The notes below the pieces were generated by a model. That model was not told where the DNA came from, made no database searches, and worked only from the letters and a program-made list of their open reading frames with translations. Made by a program: the position numbers and the translations under genes. This document shows positions 51,713-59,946 of a stretch of DNA of 64,000 nucleotides, piece by piece. The stretch spans positions 124,001 to 188,000 of the forward strand of contig JBEEGH010000019.1 in the NCBI GenBank assembly GCA_041166745.1, given 5' to 3'. The DNA comes from DASUCS01 sp041166745 (lineage in GTDB: Bacteria > Actinomycetota > Acidimicrobiia > Acidimicrobiales > JACDCH01). Within the stretch, counting starts at the first letter, position 1. Each line of letters starts with the position of its first letter.

Positions 51713-52291
51713 GTGGGCGTGCTGCGAGCGAACGTCGTGTGGATGACGGTGAACCTGCTGCTCGCGGCCGTGCCCTTCGGCATGGCGGTGTGGCTGTTCG
51801 CTCCGCGTCGAGCGAAGAGCGTGGGCTGGTGGATCGGGGTCGGTGCGTTCGTGGCGTTCCTGCCGAACGCCCCCTACGTGCTCACGGATGTGATCCACCT
51901 GTCCACGCAGATTCGCCAAGCCACGACCGATCTCCAGGTGACCGGGCTCGTCGTGCAGTACTGCGTGCTGATGGCGACCGGGCTGGCGTTCTACGGCGGC
52001 TGCCTCGCCGTGTTGCGCCGCCGGCTGCTCGTCGATGGGCTCGCTCGCTGGCGCTGGCCGGTGGAGATCGGCCTTCACGCCGTGTGCTCGGTCGGGATCT
52101 TCCTCGGTCGCGTCCTGCGTCTGAACAGCTGGGATCTCGTGGTTCGTCCGGGCGCGGTGCTCCAGTACGTCGGTGTGCCCCGCGCCGCCACCGTGGCGCT
52201 CATCGGGTTCACGTTCTGTGTGCTCGTCACTGCGACCGTGGCCCTCCGCGTGCCGCTCGCCATCCACGACCTGCGCCGGGCCAGCCGCTAA
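51713..52291 (+). CDS. DUF1361 membrane protein
   Basis: A 192-aa membrane protein with about five hydrophobic helices. The motif F-L-P-N-A-P-Y-V-L-T-D, followed by H, is the DUF1361 signature. Function unknown. GTG 51713 or GTG 51719 as start. It runs opposite to the ABC exporter and leads into ruvC, whose -10-like box includes its stop codon. Confidence 0.85.
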   Translation: MGVLRANVVWMTVNLLLAAVPFGMAVWLFAPRRAKSVGWWIGVGAFVAFLPNAPYVLTDVIHLSTQIRQATTDLQVTGLVVQYCVLMATGLAFYGGCLAVLRRRLLVDGLARWRWPVEIGLHAVCSVGIFLGRVLRLNSWDLVVRPGAVLQYVGVPRAATVALIGFTFCVLVTATVALRVPLAIHDLRRASR

Positions 52292-52294
52292 CGT
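52289..52294 (+). promoter_or_regulatory. Putative -10 box of a leaderless promoter (ruvC)
   Basis: TAACGT, 7 nt before GTG 52302. TAA is the stop of the DUF1361 gene. Confidence 0.4.
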
Positions 52295-52301
52295 CGTACG
52301 C

Positions 52302-52799
52302 GTGTTCGTGCTGGGCATCGACCCGGGGTTGTCTCGTTGCGGCTACGGCGCGCTCGAGGAACGACCTGGTGGCGGCGCCAAGCCCGTCGCCGTGGGAGTG
52401 CTCACCACGCCGCCCTCGTCACCGCTGCCCGAGCGGCTGGCGGAGCTGCAGCGGGAGCTGAGGGCGCTGATCGCCGAGACCCGCCCCGACGTCGTCGTCG
52501 TCGAGCGCGTGTTCTTCCAGGTGAACGTGCGCACCGCGATGTCGGTCGGGCAGGCGAGCGGGCTCGCCATGGCCGAGGCCATCAACGCCGGTTGTGCGGT
52601 TGCGCAATACGGTCCCAACGAGGTCAAGCAAGCCGTGGCCGGGTGGGGCGGCGCCGGCAAAGACGAAATGGAGCGGATGGTGCAGATGCTGCTGGGCATC
52701 GAGAGGCCCCTGCGGCCGGTCGACGCCGCCGACGCAGTGGCGCTCGCGCTGTGTCACCTCGCCCACGCGCCGCGCTTGCGCATGGTGGCGGGGCGATGA
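52302..52799 (+). CDS. ruvC: Holliday junction endonuclease RuvC
   Basis: A 165-aa resolvase that cuts Holliday junctions. Acidic active site: D in G-I-D-P-G-L-S-R-C-G-Y-G, E in V-V-V-E-R-V-F-F, and the C-terminal D-A-A-D-A. K in V-K-Q-A-V-A-G matches the DNA-binding loop. GTG 52302 starts right at the first strand; the frame is open upstream. The stop overlaps ruvA in ATGA. Confidence 0.95.
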   Translation: MFVLGIDPGLSRCGYGALEERPGGGAKPVAVGVLTTPPSSPLPERLAELQRELRALIAETRPDVVVVERVFFQVNVRTAMSVGQASGLAMAEAINAGCAVAQYGPNEVKQAVAGWGGAGKDEMERMVQMLLGIERPLRPVDAADAVALALCHLAHAPRLRMVAGR

Positions 52800-53398
52800 T
52801 CGGCTCGCTACGCGGACGGCTCATCGATCGAGCGGTCGATGAAGTTCTCGTCGAGGTCGCCGGTATCGGTTACCGCGTCACCGTCACTCCGGCGACCGTC
52901 GTGGCCATCGGCGATCTCGGTGATGAAGTGTTCTTCTACGTGCATCATCACGTGCGCGAAGACGCGCAGACCCTGTACGGGTTTCCCACGCGCGACGAGC
53001 GCGGATGTTTCGAGGCGCTGATCGGCGCGCACGGCGTCGGCCCCGCGCTCGCGCTGGCCATCTTGTCGGTCCATTCGCCCGACTCGCTTCGGCGCACGTT
53101 GGCCGACGACGACCTCGATTCGCTGTGTCTCGTGCCCGGCGTCGGGAAGAAGACCGCGGTCCGGTTGCTCATCGAGCTGAAGTCGCGCCTGGCGGTGCCC
53201 GACATCGATCTCGCGGCCATCACTGTCTCGCCGGCGTCAGGTGCACCGAGGTCGGTGCGGGCCGACGTTCGTGAGGCACTCGTCGGCCTCGGCTACGGCC
53301 CCGAAGAGATCCGCGATGCGCTGGCCGACGTGCCCGACGAAGGCGATTCGGCCATCGTGCTGAAACACGCGCTGCGGCGCGTGTATGCGAGGCGATAG
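52796..53398 (+). CDS. ruvA: Holliday junction DNA helicase subunit RuvA
   Basis: A 200-aa junction-binding protein that loads RuvB. The OB fold starts M-I-G-S-L-R-G-R-L; helix-hairpin-helix motifs include G-V-G-P-A-L-A and P-G-V-G-K-K-T-A. The C-terminal domain (after about residue 145), which binds RuvB, holds R-E-A-L-V-G-L-G-Y. ATG 52796 overlaps ruvC; the upstream open frame belongs to the wrong frame of ruvC. Confidence 0.95.
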   Translation: MIGSLRGRLIDRAVDEVLVEVAGIGYRVTVTPATVVAIGDLGDEVFFYVHHHVREDAQTLYGFPTRDERGCFEALIGAHGVGPALALAILSVHSPDSLRRTLADDDLDSLCLVPGVGKKTAVRLLIELKSRLAVPDIDLAAITVSPASGAPRSVRADVREALVGLGYGPEEIRDALADVPDEGDSAIVLKHALRRVYARR

Positions 53399-53400
53399 CG

Positions 53401-54426
53401 ATGCGCGAGGAGCTGCTCAGCCCGGAACCGATCGAAGACGAGGTGGAGGTTGCCGAAGAAGTTGGCCTGCGTCCTCGGCACCTGGCCGAGTTCGTCGGCC
53501 AGAGCGAGCTGAAGGAGCATCTGTCGATCATCCTCGAGGCGGCGACGCGTCGCGGCCAGGCGGCGGACCACTTCCTGTTCGCGGGGCCGCCGGGTCTTGG
53601 CAAGACCACCTTGGCGCACATCGTCGCCGCCGAGCTCGGCGTGCGGTTGCACATCACATCGGGTCCCGCGATCGAACGCGCCGGTGACCTCGCCGCGGTC
53701 CTGACGAATCTCGACGAGGGCGACGTGCTGTTCGTCGACGAGATCCACCGTCTGGCGCGGGCCGTCGAAGAAGTGCTCTATCCCGCGATGGAAGACTTCC
53801 AACTCGACATCGTGTTGGGGAAGGGTCCCGCGGCGCGATCGATCCGCCTCGACCTTCCGCGATTCACGCTGGTTGGTGCCACCACGCGCACCGGTCTCAT
53901 CACCGGCCCGTTGCGCGACCGGTTCGGGCTCGTGGCGCGGCTCGAGTACTACGAGGCGAGCGACCTCGAATCCATCGTCGTCCGCGCCGCCGGGATCCTC
54001 GGCGTCCAAGCCGACATCGACGGCGCCCGCGAGATCGCTCGCCGTGCACGCGGCACGCCCCGAATCGCCAACCGGCTGTTGCGGCGCACGCGCGACTTTG
54101 CCGAGGTGCGCGGCAACGGTGTGGTCGACGGCCCTACGGCCCACGAGGGGTTGTCCGTCTTCGGTGTCGACGAGATCGGTCTCGACAAGGTCGACCGCGC
54201 CGTGCTGTCAGCGCTGTGCGAACGCTTCGGCGGTGGTCCGGTCGGTTTGAAGACGCTCGCCATCGCGGTGGGCGAGCCCGAGGAGACCGTGGAAGACGTC
54301 TACGAGCCGTTCCTCATCCAGCAGGGGCTGTTGATGCGCACCCATCGCGGGCGGGTCGCGACGCCGGCCGCGTGGCTGCATCTCGGCGTTCCCGCTCCGG
54401 AGACCGCGCCGAACCTGTTCAGCTAG
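53401..54426 (+). CDS. ruvB: Holliday junction DNA helicase motor RuvB
   Basis: A 341-aa AAA+ motor driving branch migration. Opening L-R-P-R-H-L-A-E-F-V-G-Q; Walker A G-P-P-G-L-G-K-T-T; Walker B F-V-D-E-I-H; sensor T-R-T-G; and the C-terminal winged helix G-P-V-G-L-K-T-L-A-I. Two nt after ruvA. Converges on the small secreted-protein gene with a 6-nt gap. Confidence 0.96.
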   Translation: MREELLSPEPIEDEVEVAEEVGLRPRHLAEFVGQSELKEHLSIILEAATRRGQAADHFLFAGPPGLGKTTLAHIVAAELGVRLHITSGPAIERAGDLAAVLTNLDEGDVLFVDEIHRLARAVEEVLYPAMEDFQLDIVLGKGPAARSIRLDLPRFTLVGATTRTGLITGPLRDRFGLVARLEYYEASDLESIVVRAAGILGVQADIDGAREIARRARGTPRIANRLLRRTRDFAEVRGNGVVDGPTAHEGLSVFGVDEIGLDKVDRAVLSALCERFGGGPVGLKTLAIAVGEPEETVEDVYEPFLIQQGLLMRTHRGRVATPAAWLHLGVPAPETAPNLFS

Positions 54427-54432
54427 GGCGCC

Positions 54433-54612
54433 TCAGAAGCGACTGAGGCACACAGCGACCTCGAGCGCGGGCACCACGACGCAACCGTTGGTGCTCGTCG
54501 CAGGCGCGGTGATCTTTGGTGCGGGCGCAGCATTTGCCTGCACTCCTGCGCCGGCGCCGAGCAGCACGAGCAGGGAGGTGATCACGACAGCCAGTCGAGT
54601 GCGAAGCCTCAC
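54433..54612 (-). CDS. Tiny secreted protein with two cysteines
   Basis: A 59-residue protein. Signal peptide of about 28 residues (R-L-R-T-R-L-A-V-V, hydrophobic core, A-N-A) leaves a mature part of about 31 residues with C44 and C55 (C-x10-C), which could form a disulfide. GTG 54612 has GGGAGGA upstream and overlaps the sigma-factor stop in GTGA, so it is co-translated with that gene. Not recognised. A role as signal or partner of the sigma factor's outer tail is possible but unproven. Confidence 0.7.
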   Translation of the reverse strand: MRLRTRLAVVITSLLVLLGAGAGVQANAAPAPKITAPATSTNGCVVVPALEVAVCLSRF

Positions 54613-55685
54613 GGGGTTCCTCCCGGGATGTGGTTGATGACGTCGTTGATGGTCTGCACCGGGTTCAGCCCGGCCTGGGCGGCGCCGAGATCGAGCTGCA
54701 CCGGCTGCTCCGCGTTGGCGGCTTGGGCGGACTGTGTTCCGTCCGTGCCCGCGTACACCCGGACCGGGCCAGCGCTGGCGACCGGCGGAGGTGGCGCAGA
54801 CGCGGTCGCTTGTGGGCGCTCGGCGGCAGGCACCGGTGTCGCCGGGGCGGTCGGCACGTCGATGGTGATGTTGGACGGGGTCGTCGTCGATGACGACGCC
54901 AACGCCACGGCGGCGGGCGGCCGGGTCAGCGTCGGCACCGACGGGGCCGGCCCGAACGGGTTGAGCACCAATCCGATGGCGGCTACACCGGCGACGGCCG
55001 AGCCCGCCACGGGCGCCAGCTGGCTTGCGGTCCGACCGCTGATCCTCGCCCGCAGCCGGGCAATGCGGAACAGCACCCAGCCGATGACCGGGGTTCCCGC
55101 GAGCGTGCTGCCGGAGGAGGCGACGAGGAACTCCCGCTTGAGGGCTTTGCGCGCACGGTGCAGCAGCGCTTCGACCGTCGTGACCGGAACCTCGAGATGC
55201 TCGGCGATCTGGTGGTAGCTCCATCCCCGGTGCTCTCGCAGGCCGAGCACCTCGCGATGGCGGGGCGCGAGCTGGGCCATCGCCTCGGTCAGGTAGCCGC
55301 GGTCGACCGCCGCATAGAGATGGTCGTGGTCGGGCTCGACGACACCGAGATCGATGTCGTCGGAGGGTTCGACTCGGGCGGCACGGCGATGATGGTCGAC
55401 GCACAGCCGCTGGGCGATCACGGTCATCCAGGGGTAGAAGCGGCGCTCCCCAGCGAAGCGGGGCATGGCCCGCAGGGCTCGAAGGAAGGCCTCCTGAGCG
55501 AGCTCCTCGGCCGCGTGGGTGTCACCGACCCGGCGCAGGCAGTACTGGTGGAGGCGGGGGTAGTAGCGGCGATACAGCTCGTCGAAGGCGGATTCGTCTC
55601 CGCGTTGGTACCGCAGGACGAGGAGGCGGTCTCGGTCGAGGTCGACCGTCCCTGGATCCTCGATTTCCTCGGCGCGCAACGCCAC
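54609..55685 (-). CDS. Membrane-anchored ECF-type sigma factor with exported tail
   Basis: A 358-aa sigma-70 family protein. Sigma-2 region (about 30-100, R-Y-Y-P-R-L-H-Q-Y-C and E-E-L-A-Q-E-A-F) and sigma-4 region (about 135-185, L-A-P-R-H-R-E-V-L-G-L and S-Y-H-Q-I-A-E-H-L-E-V) are intact. Then comes a transmembrane helix (about 223-243) and a Pro/Ser/Thr-rich tail to residue 358, expected outside the cell. Sigma, anchor and sensor thus lie in one chain and no separate anti-sigma gene follows. GTG 55685. Coupled to the small secreted-protein gene. Confidence 0.88.
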   Translation of the reverse strand: MALRAEEIEDPGTVDLDRDRLLVLRYQRGDESAFDELYRRYYPRLHQYCLRRVGDTHAAEELAQEAFLRALRAMPRFAGERRFYPWMTVIAQRLCVDHHRRAARVEPSDDIDLGVVEPDHDHLYAAVDRGYLTEAMAQLAPRHREVLGLREHRGWSYHQIAEHLEVPVTTVEALLHRARKALKREFLVASSGSTLAGTPVIGWVLFRIARLRARISGRTASQLAPVAGSAVAGVAAIGLVLNPFGPAPSVPTLTRPPAAVALASSSTTTPSNITIDVPTAPATPVPAAERPQATASAPPPPVASAGPVRVYAGTDGTQSAQAANAEQPVQLDLGAAQAGLNPVQTINDVINHIPGGTP

Positions 55686-55736
55686 GTTGTTCGGCCCCTC
55701 CCCGGTGCAGCACCCTCGGTCGGCACCGGACCTGCA

Positions 55737-55742
55737 TAGAGT
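55737..55742 (+). promoter_or_regulatory. Putative -10 box for queA-tgt
   Basis: TAGAGT about 40 nt before the queA ATG, in the 96-nt divergent gap between the sigma-factor gene and queA. No good -35 seen. Confidence 0.3.
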
Positions 55743-55781
55743 TCGGCACCGCCTCCTGCCGTTCCTGCCGGTTTTTCACCC

Positions 55782-56762
55782 ATGGATGTCTCCGCGCTCG
55801 ACTACCCGCTGCCCGAGGCCGCGATCGCGCAGGAACCGGCCGAGCGCCGCGAGAACGCCCGGCTGCTCGTGGACCGTGGGGCCCACCGACCGCCGGACCA
55901 TCTCCGGGTGGCGGACCTTCCGGACGTCCTGCGCGCGGGCGATCTGCTCGTCGTGAACGACAGCCGGGTGCTGCCGAGTCGCCTACGCGTTCACAAGGCA
56001 ACCGGGGGAGCGGTCGAGGTGTTGCTGCTCGAGCAGGACGCCGACGGACGGTGGGAGGCGCTGGTGCGACCGAGTCGCAAGATCGGCCCTGGCCTCCAGC
56101 TCACTGGAGGCGGCGGTGTCTCGGTGGAGGTCGTCGCGGAGCTCGGCGGGGGTCGATGGCGCGTCGAGGTCACGGGAGACCTGTACGGCAGCGGGGAGAT
56201 GCCCCTGCCGCCCTACATTCACGCGCCGCTACGCGAGGCGGAGCGTTACCAGACCGTCTACTCCCGGCGCCCGGTGTCGGCGGCGGCACCCACCGCAGGT
56301 CTTCACCTCACCCACGAGGTGCTCGACCGCTGTCGAGCGAACGGCATCGGCGTCGCGACGATCGAGCTCGCGATCGGCCTGGACACATTTCGTCCCGTGA
56401 CGACCGAGACGCTCGAGGAGCATGTGATCCATTCGGAGGCCTACGACATACCGGCGGCGACGCTCGAAGCGTGTGCCGCCGCCGACCGCGTCGTGGCCGT
56501 GGGTACGACCGTGGTGCGAGCGCTCGAGTCTGGTGCCGCGACCGGTGAACGCGAGGGGCGCACCACGTTGTTCATCCGGCCTGGCTTCGAGTTCCGCGCC
56601 GTCGATGTGTTGCTCACCAACTTCCACCTTCCGAGAACCACACTCCTGGCGATGATCGAGGCGTTCGTCGGTCCGCGGTGGAGAGAGCTCTACGACACCG
56701 CGCTGCGCGAGGGGTACCGATTCCTGTCCTTCGGTGACGCGATGCTCGTGGAGCGAGCATGA
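55782..56762 (+). CDS. queA: S-adenosylmethionine:tRNA ribosyltransferase-isomerase QueA
   Basis: A 326-aa enzyme of queuosine synthesis. It transfers the ribose of SAM to preQ1 in tRNA to give epoxyqueuosine. It starts F-x-Y-P-L-P-E-like (D-Y-P-L-P-E-A-A-I-A-Q-E-P), with R-R-P-V-S-A-A-A-P-T-A-G-L-H in the middle and E-F-R-A-V-D-V-L-L-T-N-F-H-L-P near the end, all family hallmarks. Stop overlaps tgt by 4 nt. Confidence 0.95.
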   Translation: MDVSALDYPLPEAAIAQEPAERRENARLLVDRGAHRPPDHLRVADLPDVLRAGDLLVVNDSRVLPSRLRVHKATGGAVEVLLLEQDADGRWEALVRPSRKIGPGLQLTGGGGVSVEVVAELGGGRWRVEVTGDLYGSGEMPLPPYIHAPLREAERYQTVYSRRPVSAAAPTAGLHLTHEVLDRCRANGIGVATIELAIGLDTFRPVTTETLEEHVIHSEAYDIPAATLEACAAADRVVAVGTTVVRALESGAATGEREGRTTLFIRPGFEFRAVDVLLTNFHLPRTTLLAMIEAFVGPRWRELYDTALREGYRFLSFGDAMLVERA

Positions 56763-57865
56763 CGATCTCCCTCACGATCGACGCCACCGATGGTGCAGCG
56801 CGCGCCGGCCACGCGGTCACGGCCTCGGGCCGAACCTTTGCGACGCCGGCGTTCATGCCGGTCGGGACGCGGGGCGTGGTGCGCACGCTCGACAGCGAAG
56901 ACCTGCTGCGTACGGGAGCGGAGATCGTGCTCGCGAACACCTATCACCTGATGCTGCGGCCGGGCGCCGACGCCGTGGCCGCGGTCGGGGGACTCCATCG
57001 GTTCATGAGCTGGGAGGGGCCACTGCTCACCGACTCCGGTGGGTTCCAGGTCTTCTCGCTGCCCGCCGGCACCGTGAAGGTCGACGACGCCGGGGTGACG
57101 TTCCGCTCCACCTACGACGGCAGCTCGCACCGCCTGACGCCGGAGCGCGCGGTCGAGGTGCAGGCCATGATCGGCGCCGACGTGCAGATGGCGCTCGACG
57201 TGTGCCCACCGTTGCCGTCGCCTCCCGATGTCGTACGCCAAGCCGTCGAGCGGACAGCCGCATGGGCGGCGCGCGCCAAAGCGACACCGCGGGGCGAGGG
57301 TCAGGCGTTGTTCGGCATCGTCCAGGGCGGCATCGACGAAGCGCTGCGCGTGGAGAGCGCGGGCCGCACGGTCGAGATCGGATTTGACGGGTATGGCATC
57401 GGCGGCCTGTCCGTAGGTGAGACGCGCGAGGAGATGGGCCCCGCGTTGGCGGCAGCGATCAGCGCGCTCCCGACAGGTCGCATTCGGTACCTCATGGGGG
57501 TCGGCGATCCCGCCCGGTTGGTGGACGCCGTCGCGCTGGGCGTCGACCTCTTCGATTGCGTGCTCCCGACTCGCCACGGTCGCCACGGCACCGTGCTCGC
57601 AGATGAAGGCCGGTTCAATCTCAGCAATGCCCGCTTTCGAATCGACTCCGGGCCACTGGACGACGCCTGTCCGTGCGAGGTGTGCCAACGCTGGTCCCGG
57701 GCCTACCTGCGGCACCTGCTCTCGGTGCAGGAGCCGACCGGCGCTCGGCTGGTGACGCTGCACAATCTGGGCTGGCTGCTGCGTTTCGTCGCCAACATGC
57801 GCGTGGCCATCTGCGAGGGACGCTTCGACGCCTTCCGGGCTTCCACCCTGGCGATCTGGCGCTGA
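56759..57865 (+). CDS. tgt: tRNA-guanine transglycosylase
   Basis: A 368-aa TIM-barrel enzyme that exchanges guanine 34 for preQ1. Active-site region L-T-D-S-G-G-F-Q-V-F; nucleophile Asp in the segment L-F-D-C-V-L-P-T-R; zinc ligands in C-P-C-E-V-C and a later H. Full length. Operon with queA; together they form the tRNA-level half of queuosine synthesis. The preQ1-making genes are not in the window, so preQ1 may be made or imported elsewhere. Confidence 0.96.
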   Translation: MTISLTIDATDGAARAGHAVTASGRTFATPAFMPVGTRGVVRTLDSEDLLRTGAEIVLANTYHLMLRPGADAVAAVGGLHRFMSWEGPLLTDSGGFQVFSLPAGTVKVDDAGVTFRSTYDGSSHRLTPERAVEVQAMIGADVQMALDVCPPLPSPPDVVRQAVERTAAWAARAKATPRGEGQALFGIVQGGIDEALRVESAGRTVEIGFDGYGIGGLSVGETREEMGPALAAAISALPTGRIRYLMGVGDPARLVDAVALGVDLFDCVLPTRHGRHGTVLADEGRFNLSNARFRIDSGPLDDACPCEVCQRWSRAYLRHLLSVQEPTGARLVTLHNLGWLLRFVANMRVAICEGRFDAFRASTLAIWR

Positions 57866-57925
57866 CCAGGGGCTGGACTACGGTGAACGCCGCCCTGTCC
57901 CCCGGACCCAGGTAGACCGCCGCCA

Positions 57926-58264
57926 ATGGGGTACGTCTTTCTCCCCCTGATGTTTCTCGTCCTCTGGGCGATCGTGATTCGTCCGCAGCAACGCCGCATG
58001 CGCGCGCACCAGGCGCTGGTGTCGGTGCTCCAGGAAGGCGACGAGGTGATGACGACGTCCGGCATCCTCGGGACGATCACCGCGATCGACGACGAGGTTC
58101 TGCATCTCGAAGTCGCGCCCGGCATCCGGTTGCGGATCGTGCGGGCGGCAATCGCGCGTCGCATGAACGAACCAGAGCCCGAGCCCGTCGTCGGCGAGAT
58201 CGATGACGTCGGCGAGCCCGCGGGCGTGCCGACCGAGGGAGAGACATCGGGTACTGACAGCTGA
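57926..58264 (+). CDS. yajC: Sec translocon accessory protein YajC
   Basis: A 112-aa protein with one N-terminal transmembrane helix (F-L-P-L-M-F-L-V-L-W-A-I-V-I) followed by R-P-Q-Q-R-R-M and G-D-E-V-M-T-T-S-G-I-L-G-T-I, the family signature. The C-terminus is acidic. First gene of yajC-secD-secF; its TGA shares a base with the secD start. The 60-nt gap before it shows no promoter that I can name. Confidence 0.93.
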   Translation: MGYVFLPLMFLVLWAIVIRPQQRRMRAHQALVSVLQEGDEVMTTSGILGTITAIDDEVLHLEVAPGIRLRIVRAAIARRMNEPEPEPVVGEIDDVGEPAGVPTEGETSGTDS

Positions 58265-59946
58265 TGCGGCGTTCGGGAGCGATGCCGCTCGTCCTCACCC
58301 TCCTCATCGCCGTCGGCTGGCTGACCTACACCCTCACCATCGGAGGACGGTCGCCGCAGCTGGGCCTCGACCTCCAAGGCGGCACCTCTGTCGTGCTCGG
58401 CGTCAAGACGGGTCAGACGGCCACGAGCGCGCAGCTCGACCAAGCCATCTCGATCATCCGTCGCCGCGTGGACGGTCTCGGTGTGGCGGAGCCGGAGATC
58501 ACCCGCCAGGGAAACTTCATCGTCGTGTCGCTTCCCGGCGTGAAGGACTCCCAGCGCGCGATCGAGCTCGTCGGCCGTACGGCCAAGCTCCAGTTCCGGC
58601 CGTTCTGTACGCAGCTGCCGACCCACCTTCCTGATTCGACGTACACGCAGTCGCTCGACCCCGCGTTCGGTGGCCTCTGCGTGCGCCCCGTCGACGCGGG
58701 ACCGACCGCGCCCGAGACGACGACCACGACGACCCTCGGACAGTCGAGCATGGGTGTCCCCCTCGCGGGTCATCTCGCGGCCACGCAGACGGCGACGAGC
58801 GACACCACCACGACCGTGCCAGGCGCGACGGACACCACGGTGCCGAGCGCGACGGATTCGACGACGACGAGCACGACCGCGGCGGCCAACCCTCAGGTCT
58901 GCGGCACTGCGGGCGAGCAGGCCAGCGTGACGCCTGACGGGCAGCCGATCATCGGCTTCGACGATCAAGACAAGGACGGCAACGTCGATGCCTGCGATGT
59001 GTTGGGTCCGGTTGCATTGAGCGGCGAAGCCGTGTCGAGCGCACGGGCGGCCATTCCCCAAGGGGCTTGGGTGGTCGAGCTCGAGCTCAAGGGCTCGGGC
59101 CTCGACGGGTTCAACACCCTGTCCGGGCACTGCTTCAACAAGGACACGGAATGCCCGGGCGGGCGCACCGCGATCGTGTTGGACGGCAATGTCGAATCCA
59201 ATCCTGCGCCGCAGACCGCAACGTTCAACAGCACGTCGATCGAGATCTCCGGCAAGTTCTCGCAGAAGCAAGCCGAGGATCTCGCGCTCGTCCTGAACTA
59301 CGGCGCGCTGCCGATCCAGCTCCAGCAGGAGCGCGTCGAGACGGTTTCCGCCACGCTCGGACACGACTCGCTGCGAGCTGGTCTCATCGCCGGCGCAGTC
59401 GGAATCGCCGCAGTCGCGGTGTACATGGTGCTGTACTACCGAGCGCTCGGCGTCGTCGTCATCGTCGGTCTTGCCGTCTGGTCGGCCCTGAGCTACTCGA
59501 TCATCACGGCGCTCTCCAGCTCGTCCGGTCTGGCGCTGAGCCTCTCGGGGGTCACCGGCATCGTCGTGTCCGTCGGCGTCACCACGGACTCCTACATCGT
59601 GTACTTCGAGCGCATGAAGGACGAGATCAAATCGGGGAAGACCGTCCGCTCAGCGGTGGACCACGCGTTCAAACGCGCGTGGCGCACGATCGTTTCCGCC
59701 GACCTTGCGTCGTTCATCGGCGCCGCATTGCTGTTCTGGCTGACGGTCGGTGCCGTGCGCGGCTTCGCGTTCTTCCTCGGCCTCTCCACGTTGCTCGACC
59801 TCGTCACGGCCTACTTCTTCAAGCGGCCGATGGTGGCCTTGCTCGCTCGTAGTCGGTTCCTCACCGAGGCCCGCTGGATCGGCATCCGATCGGGCCTCGG
59901 CGACAGCGAGCACCGTGCGGTGGCACCCGCGGCGGGCGGACGATGA
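58264..59946 (+). CDS. secD: Protein translocase subunit SecD with Thr-rich insertion
   Basis: A 560-aa membrane protein that, with SecF, uses proton flow to finish protein export. First helix, then G-L-D-L-Q-G-G-T as in the family, a large external domain, and C-terminal helices with the G-V-T-T-D-S-Y-I-V-Y-F-E-R-M-K-D-E signature written in parts: V-T-T-D-S-Y and V-Y-F-E-R-M. The external domain carries a low-complexity Thr/Ala/Ser insertion at about residues 147-209, followed by a D-x-D-x-D-G-x-x-D-like calcium-type loop (D-D-Q-D-K-D-G-N-V-D-A). Overlaps secF by 4 nt. Confidence 0.94.
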   Translation: MRRSGAMPLVLTLLIAVGWLTYTLTIGGRSPQLGLDLQGGTSVVLGVKTGQTATSAQLDQAISIIRRRVDGLGVAEPEITRQGNFIVVSLPGVKDSQRAIELVGRTAKLQFRPFCTQLPTHLPDSTYTQSLDPAFGGLCVRPVDAGPTAPETTTTTTLGQSSMGVPLAGHLAATQTATSDTTTTVPGATDTTVPSATDSTTTSTTAAANPQVCGTAGEQASVTPDGQPIIGFDDQDKDGNVDACDVLGPVALSGEAVSSARAAIPQGAWVVELELKGSGLDGFNTLSGHCFNKDTECPGGRTAIVLDGNVESNPAPQTATFNSTSIEISGKFSQKQAEDLALVLNYGALPIQLQQERVETVSATLGHDSLRAGLIAGAVGIAAVAVYMVLYYRALGVVVIVGLAVWSALSYSIITALSSSSGLALSLSGVTGIVVSVGVTTDSYIVYFERMKDEIKSGKTVRSAVDHAFKRAWRTIVSADLASFIGAALLFWLTVGAVRGFAFFLGLSTLLDLVTAYFFKRPMVALLARSRFLTEARWIGIRSGLGDSEHRAVAPAAGGR

